A stretch of DNA of 64,000 bases. It comes from UBA12465 sp964548885 (GTDB lineage: Bacteria; Patescibacteriota; Patescibacteriia; Patescibacteriales; UBA12465). The stretch spans positions 37,355 to 101,354 of the forward strand of contig CAZJSQ010000003.1 of NCBI GenBank assembly GCA_964548885.1, read 5' to 3'. Both the position numbers and the translations under genes were made by a program. Of this stretch, positions 7,775-15,825 are shown piece by piece. How positions within the stretch are numbered: position 1 is the first letter of the stretch; every line of letters begins with the position of its first letter. The notes beneath the pieces are model-generated. The model searched no databases, was not told the origin of the DNA, and saw only the letters and a list, made by a program, of their open reading frames with translations.

Positions 7775-9565
7775 ATGATTCAAGCTGACAAAAATAAAAC
7801 CGAAAAAGAGAGTATCCCCTGGAAGCGTTTTTGGGTAGAATTATGGCGCTTACTGGCGTCTTTTAGGAAATTATTCACAGTGATAACGGCTGTCGCTCTG
7901 CTGGCGGCGATTTTGGATTTGGGAAAACCCTATATCTTAAAACTGGTTATCGACAATTTGAATAATTTTTCCAAGGATCAATTTTTTTTCTTATTAAAAC
8001 TGATTGTTCTTTATTTGGCGACGGATGAGTTCCGTTCTTTTATCCAGTATCTGGGCGATCGTTGGATTTTAAAATTACTGGTCAAGGTGGAATATTTTTT
8101 GAGTATGACCGCCCAGGAAAAATTGGTTTTTTTAAGCTTAGGTTATCATGAACGCCAAAATACCGGGGCGAAGATAATCAAAATTGAAAGAGGCGTGGAT
8201 AAGATTTCCGAATTCTTGAATAATATTTTTTGGGAAGTTTTGCCGACCGTGTTCCAGCTTATTTTTACTCTCGTGGCCTTATTTTGGTCCGATTGGCGCA
8301 TCGGTCTTTCCTTTTTAGTCTTCGCGCCGCTTTTCATCTTTATCACCTATTGGTCCAACAAGCGGATGTATCCGATTCGGAAAGCGATTTATCGCGATTA
8401 TGAAATCGCCTCCGGCAAAATGGGGCAGGCGATAATCAATATCAACGCCGTTCAGTCTTTCGTCCAGGAAGAGAATGAACTTAAAGGTTTCGGGCACATC
8501 AAAGCGAATATCCGCGATAACGAAGACAAACAGTGGGGCTGGATGATGAAAATCGGCCTGGGGCGCAACTTTATCGTTGATTTCGGTCGGGCGGCCGTCT
8601 TATTTTTGGGCGTCTATTTGGTTTATAAGGGAACGCTTTCCGTCGGTTCTTTAATTTTCGTCTTTACGCTGAGCGAGAAAGCTTACGCCTCTTTATTTCG
8701 TCTTTCTCGTTTTTACGACCGCATGGAAGAAGGCCGCGAAGGCGTCAGCCGCTTAATCGCTCTGTTTAATGAGGAGAATGAAATCGTCAATCCGCCCAAT
8801 GGTTTGAAACCGTCAGACATCAAAGGTGAAATAAAATTTGATCATACTTCTTTCCATTATAATGTTAATAAGCGAGCCGCGGTCAGCGATTTGAATTTTA
8901 CGATTAAATCGGGCAGCATCACGGCCTTAGTCGGTCCTTCCGGCGGCGGCAAAACTACCGTCGCCCGCTTGGTTTATCGCCATTACGATCCGCAGGTCGG
9001 CCGCGTCTTACTGGACGGGAAAGACCTGCGCGCTTACGATTTGCGGAGCTTCCGGAAATTTTTAGCCATCGTCCCGCAAGAGGTGGAAATTTTTGATTTG
9101 ACCGTGGCGGCCAATATCGCCTACGCCCGTCCCGAGGCCACGCGTGAAGAAATCGTCGCGGCCGCGCGCGTCGCTAACGCCGATGAATTCATCGTCAGGC
9201 TCGATAAGGGTTATGATACGTTAACCGGCGAAAGAGGCATAAAATTATCCGGCGGCCAGCGCCAGCGCCTCGGCATCGCTCGAGCGATTCTGGCTGACCC
9301 GCGTATTTTGATTTTTGACGAGGCGACTTCTAATCTGGACAGCCAAAGTGAAGTTTTAATCCAGGACGCGATGAAGAAAATCAGCCGCAATCGGACCATG
9401 ATAATTATCGCGCATCGTTTAAGCACGATTAAACAAGCCGATAATATTATCGTTTTAGAAGGCGGGAAAGTCGTCGAAGAGGGAGGCCATGAGGAACTGG
9501 GTTCCGCCCAAGGCGGTTTGTACGCGAAACTCCTGAAACTGCAAGCGTTGGGGGAGGTAGATTAA
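7775..9565 (+). CDS. ABC exporter, fused membrane and ATPase domains
   Basis: A type I (MsbA/LmrA-like) half-transporter of 596 residues that would work as a homodimer. Residues about 35-310 hold the six-helix membrane domain and 335-590 the ATPase. The ATPase has Walker A GPSGGGKTT, a Q-loop at VPQEVEIFD, the signature LSGGQRQR, Walker B ILIFDEATSNLD and the H-loop IIIAHRLS. A longer reading frame opens at 7715 inside murC, but the ATG at 7775, 22 nt after the murC stop, is the better start. Its position between murC and murB suggests a role in exporting an envelope lipid or glycan precursor, which is inference only. Confidence 0.93.
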   Translation: MIQADKNKTEKESIPWKRFWVELWRLLASFRKLFTVITAVALLAAILDLGKPYILKLVIDNLNNFSKDQFFFLLKLIVLYLATDEFRSFIQYLGDRWILKLLVKVEYFLSMTAQEKLVFLSLGYHERQNTGAKIIKIERGVDKISEFLNNIFWEVLPTVFQLIFTLVALFWSDWRIGLSFLVFAPLFIFITYWSNKRMYPIRKAIYRDYEIASGKMGQAIININAVQSFVQEENELKGFGHIKANIRDNEDKQWGWMMKIGLGRNFIVDFGRAAVLFLGVYLVYKGTLSVGSLIFVFTLSEKAYASLFRLSRFYDRMEEGREGVSRLIALFNEENEIVNPPNGLKPSDIKGEIKFDHTSFHYNVNKRAAVSDLNFTIKSGSITALVGPSGGGKTTVARLVYRHYDPQVGRVLLDGKDLRAYDLRSFRKFLAIVPQEVEIFDLTVAANIAYARPEATREEIVAAARVANADEFIVRLDKGYDTLTGERGIKLSGGQRQRLGIARAILADPRILIFDEATSNLDSQSEVLIQDAMKKISRNRTMIIIAHRLSTIKQADNIIVLEGGKVVEEGGHEELGSAQGGLYAKLLKLQALGEVD

Positions 9566-9580
9566 TCAAAGTTTTCCGAT

Positions 9581-9586
9581 TATAAT
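9581..9586 (+). promoter_or_regulatory. -10 box (TATAAT) directly before murB
   Basis: TATAAT is followed by only 6 nt before the murB ATG at 9593, placing the expected transcription start at or next to the start codon. No good -35 hexamer is visible. This is one of several such cases in the window. Confidence 0.5.
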
Positions 9587-9592
9587 GGAAAT

Positions 9593-10612
9593 ATGTTAAA
9601 AATTGAACCAAATAAAAATTTAGCTCGCCTCACGACTCTCCAAATCGGCGCGCCGGCCGAATTTTTCGCTGTTATCCGGAATCGGGAAGATCTGGATGAA
9701 GCGATTGTCTGGGCCAAAAAAAACAAGAAAAAAATTTGGATTCTGGGAGGCGGTTCCAATGTCTTGATTTCTAAGAAAGTAGCCGGCTTAGTCTTAAAGA
9801 ATGAGATTAGAGGTATGGCCATAAAGAAAGAGAGCGCGGGGGCGGCGATTGTCGAAGCCCGGTCCGGAGAAAGCTGGATTCGTTTTGTTAATTTTACCGT
9901 GGAACATAATTTAAGCGGACTGGAAAATTTATTTTTGATTTATGGCACCGTCGGCGCCGCTCCGGTTCAGAATATCGGCGCTTACGGGGTGGAACTGAAA
10001 GATGTCTTTTATTCGCTCACGGCGATTGATCTGAAAACCGGCCGCGAAAAAATCTTTAAGCCGGCTGATTGTCGCTTCGGCTATCGCGACAGCATCTTCA
10101 AGAATAAATTGAAAGGCCGCTACTTTATATATTCCGTCGCCGTCAAGTTGAGCAAGACACCGTCTTTAAAATTAGATTACGGATCTTTGCGGGAAAAACT
10201 GGCCGAGAAAGGGATAAAGGAGCCGTCTTTGAAAGATGTGGTGGCCGCGATCGGTGAAATCAGGAACAGTAAATTACCGAACCCCGGAGTTTTGCCCAAT
10301 GCCGGCTCTTTCTTTAAAAATATAGAAACGAGCCTGACTGTTTATAAGAAGTTATTAAAAAAATATCCGGGTTTGCCGTCCTGGCCGGTTTCCTCCGCGC
10401 GCGTAAGGATTCCGGCCGGCTGGCTGATAGAGAACGCCGGGCTCAAGGGCAAAAAATTCGGCTCTGTCGGCATGCATGATAAACAGGCCTTGATTCTCAT
10501 AAATTACGGCGGCGCGAACGCCAGACAGGCCGGCGCTTTAGTTAAAAAGATTAAGGCCGCGGTTAAGAAGAAATTCGGCCTTGATTTAGAGGAGGAAGTT
10601 AATATAATATAA
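9593..10612 (+). CDS. murB: UDP-N-acetylenolpyruvoylglucosamine reductase
   Basis: MurB reduces UDP-GlcNAc-enolpyruvate to UDP-MurNAc with NADPH and bound FAD. The 339-residue protein shows the FAD-binding LGGGSNVLIS near residue 50, GTVGAAPVQNIGAYG near 120, YRDSIFK near 163, and PNAGSFFKN near 238, whose serine is the proton donor. WLIENAGLKGKKFGSVG near 280 and a terminal Glu-rich stretch complete the third domain. It sits after the ABC exporter and before alaS. Its own TATAAT box 6 nt before the ATG suggests it can be transcribed separately. Confidence 0.95.
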   Translation: MLKIEPNKNLARLTTLQIGAPAEFFAVIRNREDLDEAIVWAKKNKKKIWILGGGSNVLISKKVAGLVLKNEIRGMAIKKESAGAAIVEARSGESWIRFVNFTVEHNLSGLENLFLIYGTVGAAPVQNIGAYGVELKDVFYSLTAIDLKTGREKIFKPADCRFGYRDSIFKNKLKGRYFIYSVAVKLSKTPSLKLDYGSLREKLAEKGIKEPSLKDVVAAIGEIRNSKLPNPGVLPNAGSFFKNIETSLTVYKKLLKKYPGLPSWPVSSARVRIPAGWLIENAGLKGKKFGSVGMHDKQALILINYGGANARQAGALVKKIKAAVKKKFGLDLEEEVNII

Positions 10613-10669
10613 GGATAGTTAATAATATAAAGATAGTTAAAACATAATTAAACATCGGCTTATAAACAT

Positions 10670-12520
10670 ATGACCTCGCATGAACTCCGTCAAAAATATC
10701 TGGATTTTTTCAAAAGCCATGATCACGCCGTGATTTCCGGCGCCTCTTTAATTCCGGAAAACGATCCGACCGTCCTGTTCACGACCGCCGGCATGCATCC
10801 TTTGGTCCCGTATTTATTGGGTGAAAAGCATCCGGCCGGGACGCGATTGGTTAACGCGCAAAAATGCATCCGCACCGGCGATATTGACGAGGTCGGCGAC
10901 AAAACTCATCACACTTTCTTTGAAATGATGGGGAATTGGTCCCTCGGCGATTATTTCAAATCGGAATCCATTAGTTATAGCTGGGAGTTTTTAACTAGCC
11001 CGAAGTGGCTTGGTTTAGACAAGAATCGTTTAGCCGTTTCTGTTTTTGAAGGCGACGCCGACGCGCCGTATGACGGGGAAGCTTATAATTTATGGGCGGA
11101 AATATTTAAGCGTGATAATTTGCCCTTGGAACGTATCGCTAAATTACCGAAGAAAAATAATTGGTGGGGGCCAGCCGGCGCGACCGGTCCTTGCGGCCCG
11201 GATATAGAAATTTTTTATTGGGGCGGCGATGCCAGTCAAGTTCCCGGAAGTTTTAATGATGATAACGGGGCTTGGATAGAAATTTGGAATAATGTTTTCA
11301 TGCAATATAATAAGAACGCCGCCGGAAAGTTCGAACCCCTAGCTCAAAAAAACGTCGATACCGGTCTGGGCCTGGAGAGAGTCTTGGCGGTTATGAATGG
11401 TTCAGATGATAATTACCAGACCGACCTGTTTAGTAATATTATCAAGAAAATAGAGGAATTAAGCGGTCATAAATATGGCGAGAATCCGGAAATTACGCGG
11501 GCGATGCGTATTATCGCCGACCATCTTAAAGCCGCGACTTTCATTATCGGTGATGACAAGGGCGTTGCCCCTTCTAATACCGACCAGGGTTATGTTGTCC
11601 GGCGCCTCGTTCGCCGCGCTATCCGATATGCTAAGTCAATAAACATTAATGTAGATCATTTTGTTTTTAAAATAGCAGAAGTAATTATTAATGACTATAA
11701 GAACATTTATTCGGAGTTAAAACAGAATCAAGAATTTATTCAAGATAGTTTGGTCAAAGAAGAATATAAGTTTGTTCAGACTTTAGAGCGAGGTTTAAAG
11801 GAATTAGACAAGATAATCGAGAATAAGAAGCAGCCAGATAGTCGCGATTTATTTAATTTATATCAAAGTTATGGCTTCCCGCCCGAACTTTCTTTAGAAG
11901 AATTAACTCGTCATTACATCCTTAAAGCGGAGAGTGCCCCATTTCTTCTTACAGGTTTTGAAGCCGAACTCCAAAAACACCAGTCCCTTTCCCGCACCGC
12001 TTCGGCCGGGAAATTTAAAGGCGGTTTGGCCGACGCCGGTGAGGCCACGACTAAACTTCACACGGCCGCGCATCTGCTTTTAGCCTCTTTGCGCCGCGTT
12101 CTCGGTGATCACGTAACTCAAAAGGGAAGCAATATCACCTCCGAGCGTCTGCGTTTGGATTTTTCTCATCCCGAAAAAGTAACCCCGGCGCAAATCAAAC
12201 AAGTCGAAGACTTGGTCAACGGCGCGATTAAAAATGATTTTAAAGTCGTCTGTGAAGAATTATCCCCGGAAGAAGCCAAAAAACGCGGGGCGATGGGAGT
12301 TTTTGACTCTAGATACGGGGAAAAAGTTAAAGTTTATACTGTCTGCCATCTGGGCGAAGGGAACAAGCTGGCTCCCGAATGCCTAAAATCCGCCTTTTCT
12401 CAGGAAATTTGCGGCGGCCCGCATGTCGCCAATACGGAAATATTAGGTCATTTTTCTATTCAGAAAGAAGAAGCATCAAGCGCCGGAGTTAGAAGAATTA
12501 AGGCTGTCTTAACGAAATAA
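10670..12520 (+). CDS. alaS: Alanyl-tRNA synthetase lacking the C-Ala domain
   Basis: A class II synthetase charging tRNA-Ala. It has the catalytic core (FTTAGMHPLVPYLLGEKHP, TGDIDEVGDKTHHTFFEMMG, GLGLERV), the tRNA-recognition region and the editing domain, with zinc/active-site motifs HTAAH at 464-468 and CGGPH at about 581-585. At 616 residues it ends right after the editing domain (AGVRRIKAVLTK), whereas typical bacterial enzymes of about 870 residues continue into a coiled coil and the C-Ala domain. Shortened AlaRS of this sort is known in candidate phyla bacteria. The middle third (11600-11900) is AT-richer than the rest of the gene. Confidence 0.95.
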   Translation: MTSHELRQKYLDFFKSHDHAVISGASLIPENDPTVLFTTAGMHPLVPYLLGEKHPAGTRLVNAQKCIRTGDIDEVGDKTHHTFFEMMGNWSLGDYFKSESISYSWEFLTSPKWLGLDKNRLAVSVFEGDADAPYDGEAYNLWAEIFKRDNLPLERIAKLPKKNNWWGPAGATGPCGPDIEIFYWGGDASQVPGSFNDDNGAWIEIWNNVFMQYNKNAAGKFEPLAQKNVDTGLGLERVLAVMNGSDDNYQTDLFSNIIKKIEELSGHKYGENPEITRAMRIIADHLKAATFIIGDDKGVAPSNTDQGYVVRRLVRRAIRYAKSININVDHFVFKIAEVIINDYKNIYSELKQNQEFIQDSLVKEEYKFVQTLERGLKELDKIIENKKQPDSRDLFNLYQSYGFPPELSLEELTRHYILKAESAPFLLTGFEAELQKHQSLSRTASAGKFKGGLADAGEATTKLHTAAHLLLASLRRVLGDHVTQKGSNITSERLRLDFSHPEKVTPAQIKQVEDLVNGAIKNDFKVVCEELSPEEAKKRGAMGVFDSRYGEKVKVYTVCHLGEGNKLAPECLKSAFSQEICGGPHVANTEILGHFSIQKEEASSAGVRRIKAVLTK

Positions 12521-12540
12521 GGCTTTTTCGGCTCTGTGTC

Positions 12541-12569
12541 TTGACAATTCCCAGTCTTATCTCTATAAT
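12541..12569 (+). promoter_or_regulatory. Perfect sigma70 promoter of the infA-rpoA operon
   Basis: TTGACA (12541-12546) and TATAAT (12564-12569) match the consensus exactly with a 17-bp spacer. Transcription should start near 12576, giving a leader of about 87 nt before infA that contains a terminator-like hairpin. The promoter begins 20 nt after the alaS stop. Confidence 0.85.
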
Positions 12570-12620
12570 AATTTTATTAAGATTATTAGAAAAAATAACT
12601 TAAATAATTTTTAAAGAATT

Positions 12621-12656
12621 TTGATAAAACGCCTTTAGCCTTTATCAAATTTTTTT
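12621..12656 (+). terminator. Terminator-like hairpin in the infA leader
   Basis: An 8-bp stem TTGATAAA/TTTATCAA (12621-12628 with 12641-12648) closes a 12-nt loop that can fold further through GC/GC, and is followed by A and seven T residues. This has the form of an intrinsic terminator, yet it ends only 6 nt before the infA ATG and lies downstream of a strong promoter, so it is a candidate attenuator of the ribosomal operon. Confidence 0.6.
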
Positions 12657-12662
12657 GTGTTA

Positions 12663-12920
12663 ATGTTAAACGAAAAAGAAAATATCAACGACAGTTCGAT
12701 CACTCTTAACGCCAAAGACTTCATTGAAATGCAGGGCGAAGTCCTGGAACTGATGCCGGCGGCCAGTTTCAAGGTCGGTTTGGAAAACGGCCATGAAATC
12801 TTGGCGCACCTGTCGGGAAAAATGCGGATGAACAAGATTCGTCTGCTTCCGGGAGATAAAGTCAAGCTGCAAATCAGCCCCTACGACCTGACCAAGGGTC
12901 GGATAACTTATCGCCTGTAA
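12663..12920 (+). CDS. infA: Translation initiation factor IF-1
   Basis: IF-1 binds the A site of the 30S subunit during initiation. The 85-residue protein has the single S1-like OB fold: MQGEVLELMPAASFKVGLEN, then HLSGKMRMNKIRLLPGDKV, then the terminal LTKGRITYRL. An N-terminal extension of about 15 residues precedes the fold. A GTG two codons upstream (12657) is in frame, but it falls inside the T-rich tail of the leader hairpin, so the ATG at 12663 is preferred. It opens an operon that normally follows secY-map in other bacteria but is detached from them here. Confidence 0.93.
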   Translation: MLNEKENINDSSITLNAKDFIEMQGEVLELMPAASFKVGLENGHEILAHLSGKMRMNKIRLLPGDKVKLQISPYDLTKGRITYRL

Positions 12921-12964
12921 TCCGGCGGATAAGCCGATATTTTTTAGTTAGATAAATTTTTTAT

Positions 12965-13078
12965 ATGAAAGTAAGAGCCGGCGCTAAAAAAATTTGTAAA
13001 GATTGCAAGGTGGTTCGCCGTAAAGGCCGCATCCATGTTATTTGCAAGAATCCTAAACATAAACAAAGACAAGGTTAA
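12965..13078 (+). CDS. rpmJ: 50S ribosomal protein L36
   Basis: A 37-residue protein beginning MKVRAGAKKICKDCKVVRRK and ending HKQRQG. The zinc ligands Cys-x2-Cys, a later Cys and a His (ICKNPKH) are all present, so this is the zinc-binding (C+) form of L36. The gene lies between infA and rpsM as in most bacteria. It is too short for a usual gene-length cut-off but is unmistakable by sequence. Confidence 0.95.
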   Translation: MKVRAGAKKICKDCKVVRRKGRIHVICKNPKHKQRQG

Positions 13079-13108
13079 TTTTTTAATACTATCAATAAGC
13101 GAGCGAGT

Positions 13109-13132
13109 GAAATGAAAATTGATTTTCATTTC
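13109..13132. repeat. Perfect 11-bp palindrome between rpmJ and rpsM
   Basis: The arms GAAATGAAAAT (13109-13119) and ATTTTCATTTC (13122-13132) are exact reverse complements with a 2-nt centre, and the palindrome is bordered on both sides by the direct repeat GAGCGAG (13101-13107 and 13134-13140). It has no T-run after it, so it is not a typical terminator. It may be an RNA processing site or a small mobile palindrome. Confidence 0.55.
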
Positions 13133-13159
13133 CGAGCGAGCGCAGTTGACATCGAAGAT

Positions 13160-13555
13160 ATGGCAGTAAGAATCGCGGGAGTTAACATCCCCAATGACAA
13201 AAGAATTGAAATCGCTTTAACCTATATCCATGGCATTGGCCGCGCCCGGTCCAATAAGATTTTGGCGGACGCTAAGGTTAATAAGGACATCAGAGTGAAA
13301 GATCTCAAAGAAACTGAAGTTAATATGCTCCGGGAAATCGTCGAAAAAAAATATACGGTTGAAGGCGATTTGCGGCGCGATGTTCAGAGCAATATCAAGC
13401 GTCTAAGAGAAATTGGTTGCTATCGCGGCTTGCGCCACGCCAAGCATTTGCCGGTTCGCGGCCAGCGCACTAAGACCAATAGCCGGACGGTTAGAGGCAA
13501 TAAGCGCGTGACTATGGGTAGCGGCAAGAGCAAGGCCGGTTTGCAGAAGACCTAA
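13160..13555 (+). CDS. rpsM: 30S ribosomal protein S13
   Basis: S13 sits in the head of the small subunit and contacts 16S rRNA, the P-site tRNA and the bridge to L5. The 131-residue protein has the full family sequence from MAVRIAGVNIPNDKRIEIAL through THYI-equivalent YIHGIGRARS to the basic C-terminus GQRTKTNSRTVRG. A longer frame opens upstream at 13112 through the palindrome, but the conserved protein begins at the ATG at 13160. No Shine-Dalgarno sequence precedes it. Confidence 0.96.
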   Translation: MAVRIAGVNIPNDKRIEIALTYIHGIGRARSNKILADAKVNKDIRVKDLKETEVNMLREIVEKKYTVEGDLRRDVQSNIKRLREIGCYRGLRHAKHLPVRGQRTKTNSRTVRGNKRVTMGSGKSKAGLQKT

Positions 13556-13630
13556 GCCGATAACGCGGAGGACCTAATCGGGAGGAACTAATTAAGTAAT
13601 TTAAACTTTACGAATTAAGAATTAAGAATT

Positions 13631-14194
13631 ATGTCCGAAGAAGTAAAAAAAGAAGACGCCCCGATAACCGGCGAGATTAATAAAACCGAAACGAGCGGCT
13701 CCCCGGAAAAGGAAGGCGCTGATTTTTCTTTTGATTCGGTCGTGGAAGAATTGCCGGAAGAAATCAAACAGAAGCTGGAAAGCAATAAAGCCGCGCGAGC
13801 GAAAAAGAAATTAATCAAGAAGAAAAAGAAGAAAGTCGCCAGAGTCGTTAAAGTCGGCCGCGCTTATATCCAGGCGACCTATAATAACACTATTATTACG
13901 CTGACCGATGCCAGCGGCGACGTGATTTCTTGGGCGAGCGCCGGTTTGGCCGGTTTCAAGGGCGCCAAAAAAGCGACGCCTTACGCCGCTCAAATCATCA
14001 CTAAAATCGCTTCCCAGAAAGCCAGAGAAGAATACGGCTTGGAAGAAGTGAGCGTTTTTGTTTCCGGCGTCGGCACCGGCCGAGAAGCGGCCATTCGCGC
14101 CTTAAACGCCAACGGTTTGGACGTCACTTCGATTAAAGATATGACCTCCGTTCCTCATAACGGTTGCCGTCCGAAAAAACCGAGAAGAGTTTAA
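13631..14194 (+). CDS. rpsK: 30S ribosomal protein S11 with N-terminal extension
   Basis: S11 forms part of the platform near the mRNA exit. The family core starts at about residue 68 (VARVVKVGRAYIQATYNNT) and runs to the invariant VPHNGCRPKKPRRV end. The first 65 residues are extra: an acidic stretch to about residue 45 followed by a Lys-rich stretch (KKKLIKKKKKK) that merges into the core. The usual S11 is about 130 residues, this one 187. The extension uses the same base composition as the core, so it is probably native. Confidence 0.95.
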   Translation: MSEEVKKEDAPITGEINKTETSGSPEKEGADFSFDSVVEELPEEIKQKLESNKAARAKKKLIKKKKKKVARVVKVGRAYIQATYNNTIITLTDASGDVISWASAGLAGFKGAKKATPYAAQIITKIASQKAREEYGLEEVSVFVSGVGTGREAAIRALNANGLDVTSIKDMTSVPHNGCRPKKPRRV

Positions 14195-14253
14195 TTTTAA
14201 CTACAAAAAACCTAAAGTCATTAACGATATAAAGTCACTAACGATATAAAGCT

Positions 14254-14883
14254 ATGGGAAGAAATATTGACAGCACATGCAGCCAGTGTCGTCGTTCCGG
14301 CGAGAAACTGTTTTTAAAAGGAGATCGCTGTTTCACTCCGAAATGCGCGATGATTAAGCGTAATTACGCTCCCGGTTTCCACGGTCCTAAAGGTCGCAAA
14401 CGTCTAAGCGATTACGGCGCTCAGCTGGCAGAAAAGCAGAAAGCCAAGAAATTTTATGGCTTGCTGGAAAAGCAATTTCGCTTGACGCTTACCAAAGCCT
14501 CCAAGAAAACCGGTGATGCCGGAAAAAATTTTTTGCGCGCTTTGGAGATGCGCCTGGATAATGTCGTTTATCGTTTGGGCTGGGCCACTTCTCGAGCGGC
14601 CGCCCGCCAGTTAGTCAATCATGGTCATTTTACCGTTGACAACCGTAAAGCCGATATTCCGTCTTTTTCCGTCAAAGTCGGTCAGACTATCAGGGTTAAG
14701 AAAAACAGCGCCAACAATGTTTATTTCAAGAGAGCGGGCGAGAATTTAAAGAGGGCGGAACGTCCGAGCTGGTTGAATTTTGACGTTAAAGATCTTAGCG
14801 CCAAAGTGCTTCATGAACCGAAAGACGCCGATTTGCCTCTGAACCTGAATGTCCAGGTCATTATTGAGTATTACTCAAAATAA
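14254..14883 (+). CDS. rpsD: 30S ribosomal protein S4 (zinc-binding form)
   Basis: S4 is a primary 16S-binding protein that nucleates assembly of the body of the small subunit. The 209-residue protein has a zinc-type N-terminus with Cys at CSQC and a further pair in CFTPKC, followed by the usual GFHGPKGRKRLSDYGAQL. The S4 RNA-binding domain is at about residues 100-165 (MRLDNVVYRLGWATSRAAAR, then QLVNHGHFTVD). The terminus VIIEYYSK is typical. It lies between rpsK and rpoA as in other alpha operons. Confidence 0.96.
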   Translation: MGRNIDSTCSQCRRSGEKLFLKGDRCFTPKCAMIKRNYAPGFHGPKGRKRLSDYGAQLAEKQKAKKFYGLLEKQFRLTLTKASKKTGDAGKNFLRALEMRLDNVVYRLGWATSRAAARQLVNHGHFTVDNRKADIPSFSVKVGQTIRVKKNSANNVYFKRAGENLKRAERPSWLNFDVKDLSAKVLHEPKDADLPLNLNVQVIIEYYSK

Positions 14884-14901
14884 TCTCAACATAAAGCTTT
14901 T

Positions 14902-14953
14902 GCCATCCGCCATCCGCCATCCGCCATCCGCCAACTGGCGGAGGCGGAGGCGA
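14902..14953. repeat. GC-rich REP-like palindrome, copy A
   Basis: Four tandem GCCATCC heptamers (14902-14929) lead into the palindrome GCCAACTGGC (14930-14939), followed by two GGAGGC hexamers and GAG. The same element in the opposite orientation and with other copy numbers lies at 26442-26497, and a short form at 16177-16207. It stands between rpsD and rpoA, just before the rpoA -10 box. Confidence 0.8.
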
Positions 14954-14958
14954 GATCG

Positions 14959-14964
14959 TATAAT
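14959..14964 (+). promoter_or_regulatory. -10 box (TATAAT) before rpoA
   Basis: TATAAT is followed by 9 nt and the rpoA ATG, which would give a leader of about 2 nt. The -35 position falls within the GC-rich repeat and has no consensus match. Confidence 0.4.
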
Positions 14965-14973
14965 AAAAAAAAT

Positions 14974-15801
14974 ATGCAAAACATCGCTTTGCCAAAAAAA
15001 ATTGAATTCAAAGCCGGTAATGATCTCCATGAAGGAATTATTACGGTTGAACCATTATTCCCGGGCTACGGCATGACTTTAGGCAACTCGCTTCGCCGCG
15101 TTCTCTTATCCTCTCTTCCGGGAGCCGCCGTTATCGGCGCTAAAATCAAAGGCGCCAGTCATGAATTCATGGTTTTGCCTCATGTCAAAGAAGATGTTTT
15201 AGAAATTTTATTGAATTTAAAGCAGTTGCGCCTCAAGGTTTTTACGGAGGAAGAGGTGCGTTTGGAATTAAAAATCAAGGGCAAGAAAACGGTTAAGGCC
15301 GGTGATATCGTCAAGAACTCGCTGGTAGAAATCAAGAATCCGGAACTCGTCATCGCCCATGTTACTAATGAAGCCGGCAGCCTGGACATAGAAATTACCG
15401 TCAAGGAAGGCCACGGCTATAAATTAGCCGATAACGCCAAGAAGGATAATCGCGAGATCGGCTATATTGAAATTGATTCTATCTTTTCTCCGGTTACTAT
15501 CGTCAGCATCGATGTGGAAAATACCCGCGTCGGCAAAATGACTGATTGGGATAAATTGGTTCTTAACGTTAAAACCGACGGAACCATCAGCGCCGAAAAC
15601 GCTTTTAAGGAAGCGGTGAAGATTCTCGTCGATCAATATTCTTCATTCTTGGCTATCGCCGGTCAGAAAGAAGAAACAGCGGCGCCCGAAGCCGAGGCGA
15701 TTGAAGAAACTGAAGAAAACGAAAAAAACGGAGAAGAAAAAGAAGGCCAAGAAGAGAAAGCGGCCAAGAAAGAAAAGAAAATTAAAAAAATTAAGAAATA
15801 A
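14974..15801 (+). CDS. rpoA: RNA polymerase alpha subunit without C-terminal domain
   Basis: The N-terminal domain, which dimerises and holds beta and beta-prime, is complete: LFPGYGMTLGNSLRRVLLSS near residues 28-47, GASHEFMVLPHVKED near 60, and VENTRVGKMTDWDKLVLNV near 180. After residue 230 the protein does not continue into the helix-hairpin alpha-CTD. Instead there is a 45-residue tail of Glu and Lys (EEKEGQEEKAAKKEKKIKK). Normal bacterial alpha is about 315-330 residues, this is 275. The polymerase would therefore lack alpha-CTD contacts with UP elements and with class I activators. Confidence 0.95.
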   Translation: MQNIALPKKIEFKAGNDLHEGIITVEPLFPGYGMTLGNSLRRVLLSSLPGAAVIGAKIKGASHEFMVLPHVKEDVLEILLNLKQLRLKVFTEEEVRLELKIKGKKTVKAGDIVKNSLVEIKNPELVIAHVTNEAGSLDIEITVKEGHGYKLADNAKKDNREIGYIEIDSIFSPVTIVSIDVENTRVGKMTDWDKLVLNVKTDGTISAENAFKEAVKILVDQYSSFLAIAGQKEETAAPEAEAIEETEENEKNGEEKEGQEEKAAKKEKKIKKIKK

Positions 15802-15825
15802 TTCGTAATTCGTAATTGAACCGAT

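Noticed and set aside
13112..13159. Longer N-terminus of S13 starting upstream at 13112
   Set aside because: The extra part reads through the palindrome and the conserved S13 sequence begins at the ATG at 13160.
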